From the NCBI RefSeq assembly GCF_001445575.1, contig NZ_CP013200.1:3100001-3164000 (forward strand): DNA of 64,000 nucleotides, written 5' to 3'. Below the pieces are notes generated by a model that was not told where the DNA came from, made no database searches, and saw only the letters and a list, made by a program, of their open reading frames with translations. Both the position numbers and the translations under genes were made by a program. Below are positions 55,433 to 64,000 of the stretch, in pieces (within the stretch, counting starts at the first letter, position 1; every line of letters starts with the position of its first letter). The stretch is from Arthrobacter alpinus. GTDB lineage: Bacteria; Actinomycetota; Actinomycetes; Actinomycetales; Micrococcaceae.

Positions 55433-55915
55433 CTATTGCTGGGTAGCGGAGGGATCCTCGGAAAGCAGCTGATCCTCGCTGCGCAGCTGGGCAATGGATG
55501 ATTCAAAGTCTTCAAGTGATTCAAAGGCCTGGTAGACACTGGCGAACCGCATATAGGCCACCAAGTCCAGACGCCGCAGAGGTGCCAAAATGGCCAGCCC
55601 AACGTCATTGGCCTCAATCTCAGCCGCACCGCTGGCCCGGATGGACTCTTCGACCTCCTGCGCCAGCTTGGCGAGATCATCATCGGTGACGGGACGGCCC
55701 TGACAAGCCTTGCGGACACCACTAATGACCTTGCTGCGGCTGAACGGCTCCGCAACGCCGGAACGCTTGCTCACGGACAGGCTGGCGGTTTCAATGGTGC
55801 TGAATCTGCGGCCGCACTCGGTGCACTGCCGCCGTCGCCGGATGGATGAGCCGTCATCTGAAAGCCTTGAATCAACCACCCGGGAATCGGGATTACGGCA
55901 AAACGGACAGTACAT
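55433..55915 (-). CDS. nrdR: Transcriptional repressor NrdR
   Basis: 160 residues. Controls ribonucleotide reductase genes in response to ATP/dATP. The N-terminal zinc ribbon uses Cys3, Cys6, Cys31 and Cys34 ([19 protein letters not shown]). The ATP-cone follows from about residue 49 ([20 protein letters not shown]). The length and arrangement are normal, with a slightly long acidic tail. No ribonucleotide reductase gene is in this window. GGGGG lies just before the ATG. It lies downstream of hisD on the same strand but has its own leader with a dyad. Confidence 0.95.
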   Translation of the reverse strand: MYCPFCRNPDSRVVDSRLSDDGSSIRRRRQCTECGRRFSTIETASLSVSKRSGVAEPFSRSKVISGVRKACQGRPVTDDDLAKLAQEVEESIRASGAAEIEANDVGLAILAPLRRLDLVAYMRFASVYQAFESLEDFESSIAQLRSEDQLLSEDPSATQQ

Positions 55916-55941
55916 GCAACCCCCTTCGGATCAAGATCATC

Positions 55942-55964
55942 TTTAGTCTAGGTTCTAAACTAAA
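55942..55964. promoter_or_regulatory. Dyad in the nrdR leader
   Basis: TTTAGTCTAG (55942-55951) and CTAAACTAAA (55955-55964) form a 10-bp inverted repeat with one mismatch and a 3-base spacer. It lies 27-49 bases before the nrdR start. It does not look like a canonical NrdR box. Confidence 0.5.
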
Positions 55965-56019
55965 CAAACTACAATCGCGTAATTATCATGCAGACACGCC
56001 AGCTGTCTAGGGCAAGCGT

Positions 56020-57441
56020 CTAAGGAAATCGAACCGCTACGGCGTCTCCGTGCGCCGGCAGGCCTTCAGCACGCGAGAGCGTAATGACGTGTCCGGCCAC
56101 TTGTGCCAACGCTTCCTTGTTGTAGTTGATCAACTGCACGGCGCGCAGGAACGTGGTCACGTTCAGGCCCGAGGAGAAGGCAGCTGTGCCACTGGTGGGC
56201 AGCACGTGGTTAGACCCGGCACAGTAATCGCCCAGGCTCACCGGGCTGTAGTCGCCCACGAAAATGGCTCCTGCGCTGGTGATCTGTGCGGCAACGCCGT
56301 CCGCATTTTCCGTCACCACCTCGAGGTGCTCGGCAGCGTAAGCGTTGCAAACTGCCACCCCTTGGGCGATGTCATCCACCAGCACAATGCCCGACTGCAC
56401 GCCGCTAAGTGCCGTCTCCACGCGTTCGCGGTGAGTAGTTTTAGCTACTTGGAGCATCAATTCACGGTCGACGGCGTCCGCCAGCTCGAGCGAAGTGGTC
56501 ACCAAAACTGATGCGGCGTTGGGATCATGCTCGGCCTGGCTGATGAGGTCCGCGGCAACAAAGACCGGGTTAGCCGTGTGGTCTGCCAGGACAGCAATTT
56601 CCGTGGCGCCAGCTTCAGAGTCAATACCAACAACACCCTTGACCAGGCGCTTGGCGGTGGCCACAAAAATGTTGCCTGGGCCCGTCACCACGTCAACGGG
56701 TTCTAGGGCTTCTCCCCCACCGTTTTCCGAGCTGCCGGCGGCTACACCGTAGGCGAACGCGGCGATGGCTTGGGCGCCACCCATGGCGTAGACCTCGTCA
56801 ATGCCCAGCAGAGCTGCAGCGGCCAGGACCGTCAAGTCAGGAAGTCCGCCAAATTCCTTCTGCGGCGGAGAGGCCAAGGCCACCGACCCCACGCCCGCAG
56901 CCAGAGCAGGAACAACGTTCATCACTACCGAAGAAGGGTATGCGGCGAGACCGCCAGGTACGTAGAGCCCCACACGACGCACGGGGATCCAGTGGGAGGA
57001 GACCACTGCACCATCAGCCATGGGGTAGTCAACGTCAGCCGGCTTCTGCGCTTGGGCAAAGGCTTTGGCCCGGGTAATGGATTCTTCCAGCGCCGCACGC
57101 ACGGCCGGGTCCAGCTCGGCCAGCGCTTGCGCCAGTGCCGCTGCGGGGACTCGGGGATGTTCTTGACTCACGCCGTCGAACTTGAGGGCAAGGCTAGCCA
57201 AGGCCGCGTGACCGTCGCGGCGCACGTCGGCAATGATGGTCTGCACGGCGGCTTCGGCGGTAGTCACGGTGGCGGAGGCGGTGCGGGGAACGGCACTTTT
57301 TAGCTCGGCCAGCGACAGGGTGTGCCCGCGGAGGTCCGTGCGGCGCAGGCGGACTGCTGATTCTGGGCTGGTGGCGGTTCCGGACGCTGAAGTTTCAAGG
57401 TTGCTCACAACAGTGAAGTTTACCCGTTGCCCGGCACCCAT
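56020..57441 (-). CDS. hisD: Histidinol dehydrogenase
   Basis: 473 residues. Last step of histidine synthesis, two oxidations of histidinol with NAD and zinc. Motifs: GLYVPGGLAAYPSSVVMNVVP as the nucleotide-binding region, GAQAIAAFAYG, DVVTGPGNIFVATAKR, and the C-terminal AGSNHVLPTSGTAAFSSGL with the zinc His. NAYAEHLEV holds the catalytic Glu-His pair. The first 25 residues are not conserved; the ATG at 57441 has no clear ribosome-binding site, and a GTG at 57408 is an alternative. It follows a membrane-protein gene by 25 bases on the same strand. Confidence 0.93.
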   Translation of the reverse strand: MGAGQRVNFTVVSNLETSASGTATSPESAVRLRRTDLRGHTLSLAELKSAVPRTASATVTTAEAAVQTIIADVRRDGHAALASLALKFDGVSQEHPRVPAAALAQALAELDPAVRAALEESITRAKAFAQAQKPADVDYPMADGAVVSSHWIPVRRVGLYVPGGLAAYPSSVVMNVVPALAAGVGSVALASPPQKEFGGLPDLTVLAAAALLGIDEVYAMGGAQAIAAFAYGVAAGSSENGGGEALEPVDVVTGPGNIFVATAKRLVKGVVGIDSEAGATEIAVLADHTANPVFVAADLISQAEHDPNAASVLVTTSLELADAVDRELMLQVAKTTHRERVETALSGVQSGIVLVDDIAQGVAVCNAYAAEHLEVVTENADGVAAQITSAGAIFVGDYSPVSLGDYCAGSNHVLPTSGTAAFSSGLNVTTFLRAVQLINYNKEALAQVAGHVITLSRAEGLPAHGDAVAVRFP

Positions 57442-57466
57442 GTGGTCCAGGTCAGCGCAGTTACCG

Positions 57467-58060
57467 TTACTGGGCCGCTGCTTCTTTCATCTGAGGTTGC
57501 TGCGCCACTGTGGGCTCCGGCAAGTCGGCATCGGAACTCTCGTTGGCGGGAGGCACCAAATAGTGGGCAAAGTGGACCACGAACAGCACCGCGGCGCTGG
57601 CCAGCGGCCAGAGCAGGAGCACCGCGGGTGAACGCAGCGAGAAAATCATGCTGGGGCTGGGCAGATTATCCGGCACCGTCTGGAAGAGGTCCCCGGCGAA
57701 CACACCGATGCGCCAGGCCAGCACCGAGCCGGCCAGCCCGGCAACGAGCAAGGCCAGCGTTGAGGACGCCGATCCCCAGATGAGCGCCGTCTTGCGTCCT
57801 TGACGCAACAAAAGCACTGCTGACAAAACGCCAGCCACGAGCATCAGAGCAGCCAGGGCTAGATCGCGCGGGAACCAGGTGGCGTAGTCCTTGCCGTCCC
57901 CGTAGATGGCACCTCCCGGGGCCAGCACAAACCATGCGACACCCATGACGGCGCCCAAAGCCAAACTGACGCGCATCCAGCGCTGCCAAACGGCGGCGGA
58001 CCGGTTCGTTTTTCGAGACCTTGTGGACGGTGTCATCTGGGCCACGGAATCGTTCATCAT
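57467..58060 (-). CDS. Membrane protein of unknown function
   Basis: 197 residues with four membrane helices (about 29-49, 64-85, 95-116 and 146-166). The loop after helix 1 has GGAIYGDGKDYATWFPRDL and the region after helix 3 is IGVFAGDLFQTVPDNLPSP. The fold and position between dnaE and hisD recall DUF2567-like actinobacterial proteins, but I am not certain of the family. The N- and C-terminal tails are polar (Thr/Ser/Arg, then Glu/Pro/Gln). The ATG at 58060 overlaps the dnaE stop by one base (TAATG), so it is translationally coupled to dnaE; a second ATG follows at once. Confidence 0.75.
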   Translation of the reverse strand: MMNDSVAQMTPSTRSRKTNRSAAVWQRWMRVSLALGAVMGVAWFVLAPGGAIYGDGKDYATWFPRDLALAALMLVAGVLSAVLLLRQGRKTALIWGSASSTLALLVAGLAGSVLAWRIGVFAGDLFQTVPDNLPSPSMIFSLRSPAVLLLWPLASAAVLFVVHFAHYLVPPANESSDADLPEPTVAQQPQMKEAAAQ

Positions 58061-61000
58061 TAGCCTTCCAAACAGGTGGGACCGAGCAATACTTTCAAGT
58101 CGCCAAAGAGCGACGGCGTGGGGTTGACCCGGTGGTGCAACGGCAGCTTCATGATTTTCATGGAGCGTGTTCCGGCAAGGTGCATCTTGACCTCGGTGTT
58201 GCCGCGGTGGTCATTGAGCACTGACTTCAGTGCCTCGAGAATCTGTTCGTTGGCTTTGTGTTCAGGCATGGAGATCACCAGCGGGCCGGACATGCCTTCG
58301 GTGAGGTCAGGAACGGTCATTTCCATGGCGTTCAAGGTGACGGCACCGTCGTCGCGCTTTTGAAGCCTTCCCTTGACAACCACAATCAAGTCCTCAGCCA
58401 ACACGTTGGCAATGGGGCCGTAGGTCTGGCCGAAGAACATCACCTCAATGGAGCCGCCCAAGTCCTCGATTTCACACCGGGCATAGGGATTACCGCTGCT
58501 CTTGGCGATGCGACGTTGAAGGTTGGTGATCATGCCGGAAATGGTGATGATGTGCCCGTCCTGAGGGCCGTCGTCGCCCAAGAGCTGGGTGATGGACATG
58601 TCAGCGTTCTGACTGAGGATGCCTTCGAGCCCACGCAGGGGATGGTCAGAGACGTAGAGGCCCAGCATGTCGCGTTCAAACGCCAGCTTGTCTTTCTTTT
58701 CCCATTCGGGCAGGTCCGGGATCTCTGTGATGAGAGCCGATTCGGGTTCCTCTTCCCCACCGATGCCGGCGAAGAGGTCAAATTGGCCCACCGCCTCGTT
58801 GCGCTTGATCCCAATGACGGAGTCAACAGCTTCTTCGTGAATCATGGCCAGCGCACGCCGGGCATGACCCAGAGAATCGAAGGCACCGGCCTTAACGAGA
58901 GATTCAATGGTGCGTTTGTTACAGACCACCGCGGGAACCTTCATCAGGAAGTCGGAGAAGCTTTCAAAGTTCCCCTTCTCCTTGCGCGCATCCACCAGTC
59001 CGTTGACCACGTTGGCACCAACATTGCGAATGGCACCCATGCCGAAGCGGATATCGTGACCCACCGGAGTGAAGTTCAAGGCAGATTCGTTGACGTCCGG
59101 GGCCAGCACCGTAATGCCCATGTGGCGGCACTCGTTCAGGTAGAGGGCAAGTTTGTCCTTGTCATCGCCAACGCTTGTCAGCAGCGCAGCCATGTATTCG
59201 GCCGGGTAATGCGCCTTAAGGTAGGCGGTCCAGTAGCTAATGACGCCATAAGCCGCCGAGTGGGCCTTGTTGAAGGCGTAATCGGAGAACGGCAGCAAAA
59301 TGGCCCACAGGGTGGTGACAGCAGCATCGGAGTAGCCGTTGTCCATCATGCCCTGATGGAAGCCGGCGTACTGCTTATCCAGCTCCGACTTCTTCTTCTT
59401 ACCCATGGCACGGCGCAAAATATCGGCACGGCCCAGCGAGTAGCCTGCCAGCTTCTGCGCAATCGACATAACCTGCTCTTGATACACGATCAGCCCGTAG
59501 GTACCCCCCAGAATCTCGGCCAGAGGTTCCTCCAGCTCGGGGTGGATGGGGGTAATCGGCTGCAGACCGTTCTTACGCAAGGCGTAGTTGGTGTGTGAAT
59601 CGGCACCCATGGGACCTGGCCGGTACAGGGCCAAGACGGCGGAAATATCCTCAAAGTTATCCGGGCGCATGAGCTTGAGTAGCCCACGCATGGGGCCACC
59701 GTCCAGCTGGAAAACGCCCAGCGTGTCGCCGCGAGCCATGAGCTCATAAGATCCGGCGTCGTCGAGTTCCAGCGTCTCCAAGTCAAGGTCGACATTTTGG
59801 TTGGCCTTGATGTTTTCCAGCGCGTCAGTGATGATGGTGAGGTTTCGCAACCCCAAAAAGTCCATCTTGATCAGGCCAAGGCCTTCACTGGTGGGGTAGT
59901 CAAACTGGGTGATGACCTGCCCGTCCTGGATGCGGCGCATGATCGGAATGACATCGATGATGGGATCCGAGCTCATGATCACACCGGCGGCGTGCACACC
60001 CCACTGGCGTTTGAGCCCTTCGAGTCCCTTGCCCAGTTCAAAGACCTTGGCGGCCTCGGGATCGGTGTTCATCAAGTTCCGGAAGTCCGCTGCCTCGCTG
60101 TAGCGCTTGGCCTCGGGGTTCTCAATGTCATTGAGCAAGATGTCCTTGGCCATGACGGCCGGAGGAAGGGCCTTGGTCAGCATTTCGCCCATGCTGAAGG
60201 GGTGGCCCAGTACGCGTGAAGCATCCTTCAACGCCTGCTTGGTCTTGATGCTGCCATAGGTGACGATCATGGCGACGCGCTCATCGCCGTACTTTTCGGT
60301 CACATACTTAATGACCTCATGGCGGCGACGATCATCGAAGTCAACGTCAAAGTCAGGCATGGAGACGCGCTCAGGGTTCAGGAAGCGCTCAAAGATTAGC
60401 CCGTGATGGATCGGGTCCAGGTCGGTGATACGCATGGCATAGGCCACCATGGAGCCGGCACCGGAACCTCGGCCGGGACCAACGCGAATGCCGTGGTCCT
60501 TGGACCAGTTGATGAAGTCAGCAACCACCAGGAAGTAGCCGGGGAAGCCCATCTTGATGATGACGCCCAACTCATAATCGGCCCGCTCACGCACATCGTC
60601 CGGGATGCCCTTGGGGTAGCGGTACTTCAGGCCGGCGTCGACCTCTTTAACCAGCCAGGAGGTTTCATCGTCACCCGGCGGGCAGGGGAAACGCGGCATG
60701 TAGTTGGCGTTGGTGTTGAAGGAAACTTCGCACCGCTCGGCGATCAACAGGGTGTTATCGCACGCCTCCGGAAGCTCGGAGAACAGCGCCCGCATTTCGG
60801 CCGGTGATTTCAGGTAGTAGCCGCTGCCGTTAAACGCGAAGCGCTTGCCACCCTGATCGTAGGTGGGTTCGGTCAGCGTGGAGGCAGATTGCAACGCCAG
60901 CAGAGCCTCGTGCGCCTTCGCGTCGTGCTCGTGGGTGTAGTGCAGATCATTGGTGGCAACCAGCGGAATCGCCAGTTCTTTGGCGAGGCGGAGCAGATCC

Positions 61001-61626
61001 TTGGTCACCCGGCGCTCAATGTCCAGACCGTGGTCCATGAGCTCACAGAAGTAGTTTTCTTTGCCAAAGATGTCCTGGAACTCGGCCGCGGCAGCCTTGG
61101 CCTCGTTGTACTGGCCCAAACGCAGACGTGTCTGGACCTCGCCTGAGGGGCAGCCGGTGGTGGCAATAAGTCCCGGGTGGTATTCGTTGAGCAGGTCCCG
61201 GTCCAGGCGCGGGTACTTGCCCATGGGCGAATCCAAGGACCCAATCGAGGAGGCGCGGAACAAGTTGCGCATGCCTTGGTTGTTGTAGCTCAGCAGCGTC
61301 ATGTGCGTGTAGAAGCCACCACCGGAGACATCGTCCTTCTTCTGCGCCTCTTCCGTACGCCACTTCACCCTGGTCTTGTCGGTGCGGGCCGTACCGGGGG
61401 TGACGTAGGCTTCCACGCCAATGATGGGCTTGATGCCGGCGTCGGTGGCCTTTTTCCAGAAGTCGAAGGCACCAAACAAGTAACCGTGATCAGTGGTGGC
61501 CAGAGCGGGCATTTGGAGCCGCTTGGCCTCGTCAAAGAGTTCGGTTAGGCGCGCTGCACCGTCCAGCATGGAATATTCGGTGTGCGTATGAAGATGAACA
61601 AAACTGTCAGTCGATGAGCTAGCCAC
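58060..61626 (-). CDS. dnaE: DNA polymerase III alpha subunit
   Basis: 1188 residues, the replicative polymerase DnaE1. The N-terminal PHP domain begins FVHLHTHTEYSMLDGAARLT. The catalytic palm has the triad Asp residues in MPDFDVDFDD and GPGRGSGAGSMVAYA upstream. Fingers: KALPPAVMAKDIL and RQWGVHAAGVIMS; the tandem HhH at MGAIRNVGANVVNGLV; the OB fold at ISGMITNLQRRIAKSSGNPY. The length is normal for actinobacterial DnaE1. It lies upstream of the coupled membrane-protein gene and hisD; the region before it carries the family B repeat array. Confidence 0.97.
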   Translation of the reverse strand: MASSSTDSFVHLHTHTEYSMLDGAARLTELFDEAKRLQMPALATTDHGYLFGAFDFWKKATDAGIKPIIGVEAYVTPGTARTDKTRVKWRTEEAQKKDDVSGGGFYTHMTLLSYNNQGMRNLFRASSIGSLDSPMGKYPRLDRDLLNEYHPGLIATTGCPSGEVQTRLRLGQYNEAKAAAAEFQDIFGKENYFCELMDHGLDIERRVTKDLLRLAKELAIPLVATNDLHYTHEHDAKAHEALLALQSASTLTEPTYDQGGKRFAFNGSGYYLKSPAEMRALFSELPEACDNTLLIAERCEVSFNTNANYMPRFPCPPGDDETSWLVKEVDAGLKYRYPKGIPDDVRERADYELGVIIKMGFPGYFLVVADFINWSKDHGIRVGPGRGSGAGSMVAYAMRITDLDPIHHGLIFERFLNPERVSMPDFDVDFDDRRRHEVIKYVTEKYGDERVAMIVTYGSIKTKQALKDASRVLGHPFSMGEMLTKALPPAVMAKDILLNDIENPEAKRYSEAADFRNLMNTDPEAAKVFELGKGLEGLKRQWGVHAAGVIMSSDPIIDVIPIMRRIQDGQVITQFDYPTSEGLGLIKMDFLGLRNLTIITDALENIKANQNVDLDLETLELDDAGSYELMARGDTLGVFQLDGGPMRGLLKLMRPDNFEDISAVLALYRPGPMGADSHTNYALRKNGLQPITPIHPELEEPLAEILGGTYGLIVYQEQVMSIAQKLAGYSLGRADILRRAMGKKKKSELDKQYAGFHQGMMDNGYSDAAVTTLWAILLPFSDYAFNKAHSAAYGVISYWTAYLKAHYPAEYMAALLTSVGDDKDKLALYLNECRHMGITVLAPDVNESALNFTPVGHDIRFGMGAIRNVGANVVNGLVDARKEKGNFESFSDFLMKVPAVVCNKRTIESLVKAGAFDSLGHARRALAMIHEEAVDSVIGIKRNEAVGQFDLFAGIGGEEEPESALITEIPDLPEWEKKDKLAFERDMLGLYVSDHPLRGLEGILSQNADMSITQLLGDDGPQDGHIITISGMITNLQRRIAKSSGNPYARCEIEDLGGSIEVMFFGQTYGPIANVLAEDLIVVVKGRLQKRDDGAVTLNAMEMTVPDLTEGMSGPLVISMPEHKANEQILEALKSVLNDHRGNTEVKMHLAGTRSMKIMKLPLHHRVNPTPSLFGDLKVLLGPTCLEG

Positions 61627-61664
61627 CGAACCATTCTAGTGCTGATTCTCCGCCCCTCTCTCCC

Positions 61665-61852
61665 AACGCCGCACCACTTTACGGCGTCAGCGGGCCAACG
61701 CCGCACCACTTCCCGGGGGCCATAAGCGAACCCCGCGCCACGGAGACGATAGGGTATTCGAGAAATACCGCCGTAAAGTGATGCGGGGTTCGTGAAATAC
61801 CGCTGTAAAGTGATGCGGCGTTCGAGAAATACCGCCGTAAAGTGATGCGGGG
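61665..61852. repeat. Tandem 32-bp repeat array with inverted units (family B)
   Basis: Three head-to-tail 32-base units lie at 61757-61788, 61789-61820 and 61821-61852 (TTCGAGAAATACCGCCGTAA, then AGTGATGCGGGG), the middle one with three changes. Two inverted, related units lie at 61665-61686 and 61697-61711. The array ends 4 bases before the rluD stop. A related pair is at 44078-44131. Confidence 0.85.
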
Positions 61853-61855
61853 TTG

Positions 61856-62779
61856 CTAGTGTTCGCCGCGAAGGTGATCCAGGGCGTACTCCAGGTCCTG
61901 CGGGTATGGGCTGGTGACGCTGACCCACTCCCCCGTGGCTGGGTGCGTGAATCCGAGCTTGTGGGCGTGCAGCCATTGGCGGGTCAGCCCCAGCTCGGCG
62001 GCCAAAGAGGGGTCGGCACCATACGTGAGGTCACCGGCGCAGGGGTGTCGCAGCGCAGAAAAGTGCACGCGAATTTGGTGTGTGCGGCCCGTCTCCAGGT
62101 GCACCTCCACCAGCGTCGCCTTGCCAAACGCCTCCAGCACCTCGTAATGGGTTATGGAGGGACGGCCATCTTCAATGACGGCAAAGCGCCAGTCATGACC
62201 CGGGTGTCGACCGATAGGGGCATCAATGGTGCCCTGAAGCGGATCCGGCAAGCCCTGAACCACTGCGTGGTAAATCTTCTCCACAGTCCTTTCCCGGAAG
62301 GCCTGCTTCAGCACGGTGTAAGCGTGCTCGGTCTTGGCCACCACCATGGCGCCGGAGGTGCCCACGTCCAGGCGGTGCACAATGCCCACCCGTTCCTGCG
62401 CGCCTGAGGTGGAGATGCGGAAGCCGGCCGCAGCCAGCCCGCCCACTACTGTGGGACCAACCCAGCCCGGAGACGGGTGTGCCGCGACGCCCACGGGCTT
62501 GTCAACCACCACGAAGTGCTCATCATCGAGCAAGATGTTCAACCCGTCCACGGGCTCCACCACAACTTCGAGAGGATCTTTACGTTCAGGAATGGTGACC
62601 TGGATGCTGGCGCCAAGGACGAACTTGTCGCTCTTGCCCACGGCTGCACCGTTTTGCAGGACATTACCCTCGGTGCACAACAGTGCCGCAGCGGACCGGG
62701 AGATGCCCAGCAGTGCTGCCAGTCCGGCGTCGGCCCGGCTTCCGGACACGTCCTCTGGAATCAAGAATGTCTCAGTCAT
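61856..62779 (-). CDS. rluD: RluA-family pseudouridine synthase (RluD type)
   Basis: 307 residues. The N-terminal S4 RNA-binding domain (about 14-70) contains [20 protein letters not shown]. The catalytic domain has the motif [18 protein letters not shown] with the active-site Asp, followed by KIYHAVVQG and [19 protein letters not shown]. It isomerises uridines in 23S rRNA; the exact site cannot be told. The start at 62779 overlaps lspA by 8 bases, the usual lspA-rluD coupling in bacteria. The ribosome-binding site falls inside lspA (GAGGAACG). Confidence 0.94.
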   Translation of the reverse strand: MTETFLIPEDVSGSRADAGLAALLGISRSAAALLCTEGNVLQNGAAVGKSDKFVLGASIQVTIPERKDPLEVVVEPVDGLNILLDDEHFVVVDKPVGVAAHPSPGWVGPTVVGGLAAAGFRISTSGAQERVGIVHRLDVGTSGAMVVAKTEHAYTVLKQAFRERTVEKIYHAVVQGLPDPLQGTIDAPIGRHPGHDWRFAVIEDGRPSITHYEVLEAFGKATLVEVHLETGRTHQIRVHFSALRHPCAGDLTYGADPSLAAELGLTRQWLHAHKLGFTHPATGEWVSVTSPYPQDLEYALDHLRGEH

Positions 62780-63389
62780 TGCGTTCCTCGTTATCTGAAT
62801 TCTGTGCGTCTGGAGTCTTCGCTTCCGTGGCCGCGTCGTCGCTCGCCTTGCCGGACGTGCTCGCCTCTGCCTTGGAGCCGTCCATGCCGATGCCTAACAG
62901 GGTCAAAAGGCAGATCACAATGACCCCGCCCACCACGGCCATATCTGCCATGTTGAAGATGGCGAAGTTGGGGAAGGAAATGAAGTCAACCACGTGCCCC
63001 ATGGCGAACGACGGCGGACGCAACAGCCGGTCTGTCAGGTTACCGAGGGCGCCACCCAAGACCAGCCCCAAGCCAATAGCCCACCAGATGGAGGCAATCC
63101 TGCGCGAGAAGATCACGATTGCGACGGAAACGCACGCCATAATGATGGTGAAAACCCACGTGAAGTTCTCACCAATGGAGAAGGCAGCACCGGAATTGAG
63201 GATGTGGTACCACTGCAACACCCCTGGAATGACGGGGATCTTCTCCCCAATTTCCATGGTGGAGCTCACCCACCATTTGGTGAGCTGGTCACATACGTAG
63301 GCAAAGGCGCCAACGCAGAGCCAGATCCACCAATAGTGGCGGCGGGGCTTGGCAGCGGGTGCCGTAGCCGGCAAAGAGTTCTCGCTCAT
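62772..63389 (-). CDS. lspA: Lipoprotein signal peptidase II
   Basis: 205 residues with four membrane helices. Cleaves signal peptides of prolipoproteins, such as the one encoded at 38.65 kb. The two catalytic Asp residues are in [12 protein letters not shown] and [21 protein letters not shown] and [12 protein letters not shown] are the other conserved family motifs. The C-terminal 40 residues (Ala/Ser/Asp/Glu-rich) form an actinobacterial cytoplasmic tail. It starts with the ATG at 63389 and overlaps rluD by 8 bases. wag31 lies upstream on the same strand. Confidence 0.95.
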   Translation of the reverse strand: MSENSLPATAPAAKPRRHYWWIWLCVGAFAYVCDQLTKWWVSSTMEIGEKIPVIPGVLQWYHILNSGAAFSIGENFTWVFTIIMACVSVAIVIFSRRIASIWWAIGLGLVLGGALGNLTDRLLRPPSFAMGHVVDFISFPNFAIFNMADMAVVGGVIVICLLTLLGIGMDGSKAEASTSGKASDDAATEAKTPDAQNSDNEERND

Positions 63390-63507
63390 GACACTTTCGG
63401 TTGTTTGAGTGGTTCGGGCAAAAGGTTCTTCTCAATCATAGGCGGCTATCCCTGCCACCCCATGACGAGGGTGTTGTGCGTTGCCTTGGATCCAAAACTG
63501 GTTTAAC

Positions 63508-63550
63508 AAACTAAAGCCGGTGGAACAAGTTTCCTTGCACCACCGGCTTT
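63508..63550 (-). terminator. Terminator after wag31
   Basis: AAAGCCGGTGG (63513-63523) pairs perfectly with CCACCGGCTTT (63540-63550) around a 16-base loop. It lies 12 bases past the wag31 stop on the minus strand; TTTAGTTTG follows. Confidence 0.8.
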
Positions 63551-63562
63551 GAGTTTTTCAGG

Positions 63563-64000
63563 CTAGGACTCCAGGCTGCTCTCGGTGAAATCCGGGGCAG
63601 CCACTGAGCCGCGTGCGTCCAAGTCGCGCAGCTGGCCTTCAATGTAGCTCTTCAGGCGTGAGCGGTAATCGCGCTCGAAGCCGCGAAGCTGCTCAACCTT
63701 ACGCTCAAGGACTGAACGCTGCTGCTCCAGGGCGCCGAGCGTCTTACGGCTCTTCTCCTGGGCATCGTTGACGAGCGTGCTGGCTTCGATCTGCGCCTCA
63801 GCGATGATCTTGTCGCGCTGCTCAACACCTGCGTTGACGTATTCGTCATGCAAGCGCTCGGCCAAGGCGATAACGCCGCTGGCTGACTGTGCGGAGGAAA
63901 GCGGAGCTGCCGGAGCAGGCGCTGCCTCTACCTTTTCTTCAACAACGGGTTCCGGAGCCTTGACGGGCTCCTTGACCTCAGGCTCAACGACAACGGGCTC
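63563..64000 (-). CDS. wag31: DivIVA/Wag31 polar growth protein, C-terminal part (partial)
   Basis: The frame is open to the window edge, so the N-terminus and the DivIVA membrane-binding motif are outside. What is seen is a Glu/Pro/Val/Ala linker (EPVVVEPEVKEPVKAPEPVV), then SAQSASGVIALAERLHDEYV. A long coiled coil follows (EQRDKIIAEAQIEASTLVND, EQQRSVLERKVEQLRGFERD) with a closing YRSRLKSYIEGQLRDL. This matches Wag31 of actinobacteria, which organises polar peptidoglycan growth. The position upstream of lspA fits the conserved division-cluster end. An internal TTG at 63865 is not a real start. Confidence 0.9.
   Translation of the reverse strand, partial: EPVVVEPEVKEPVKAPEPVVEEKVEAAPAPAAPLSSAQSASGVIALAERLHDEYVNAGVEQRDKIIAEAQIEASTLVNDAQEKSRKTLGALEQQRSVLERKVEQLRGFERDYRSRLKSYIEGQLRDLDARGSVAAPDFTESSLES

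Noticed and set aside
61757..61852. Three equally spaced 32-bp repeats as a mini CRISPR array
   Set aside because: The units are contiguous with no unique spacers, and no cas genes are nearby.

Overview
The window looks like a stretch of a Micrococcaceae chromosome, close to Arthrobacter in the broad sense. It is moderately high in GC. It carries actinobacterial signature genes (DUF3093, DUF4193, SepH, DUF5998, DUF7455, DUF4192, PAC2, DUF4191, Wag31/DivIVA, polyphosphate glucokinase) in the usual neighbourhoods. Almost all of it is core genome. No rRNA, tRNA, CRISPR array or intact mobile element was seen.

Layout. 0-10 kb: end of a DUF3093 gene, DUF4193, the FtsZ-associated factor sepH, a convergent alkaline-phosphatase-superfamily enzyme coupled to DUF5998, a GNAT/acyl-CoA-synthetase fusion, and a topoisomerase IV-like A subunit (parC). 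10-18 kb: dinB-like gene, then a leftward cydA-cydB-cydDC-GNAT operon for cytochrome bd oxidase, divergent from a BlaI repressor gene. Two perfect dyads sit exactly over the predicted cydA promoter. 18-24 kb: a BlaR-like M56 peptidase gene and parE, convergent and both frameshifted in short C runs, then DUF7455 and sigA. 24-33 kb: DUF4192, MFS, PAC2, leucyl aminopeptidase, then lpdA and a two-lipoyl-domain E2 gene. 33-39 kb: OsmC, a membrane Ser/Thr kinase, lipB-lipA (which make the lipoyl cofactor used by the E2), DUF4191, a lipoprotein and RDD.

39-52 kb is a nitrogen and glutamine region: glnA preceded by a GlnR-type box, a small decayed island (integrase fragment, interrupted K+ channel) flanked by two copies of a 25-bp hairpin core, csbD, a small HTH gene with two operator-like dyads, a glutaminase plus a 3' fragment of a second glutaminase, a polar amino-acid ABC transporter, glnE and glnA2. 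52-64 kb: panB, a SPOR-like small protein, map, ppgK, nrdR, hisD, dnaE1, rluD, lspA and the 3' part of wag31.

The main unexplained structure is non-coding. Four different families of palindromic or tandem intergenic repeats occur (9.7/21.8 kb, 44.1/61.7 kb, 33.9 kb and 53.2 kb). Other points of interest are the BlaI-cyd operator arrangement, the duplicated glnA-terminator hairpin, the remnant second glutaminase, and three single-base frameshifts within about 1 kb that may be consensus errors. I saw no clearly new multi-gene system. All functional calls come from motifs and family memory, without database searches.
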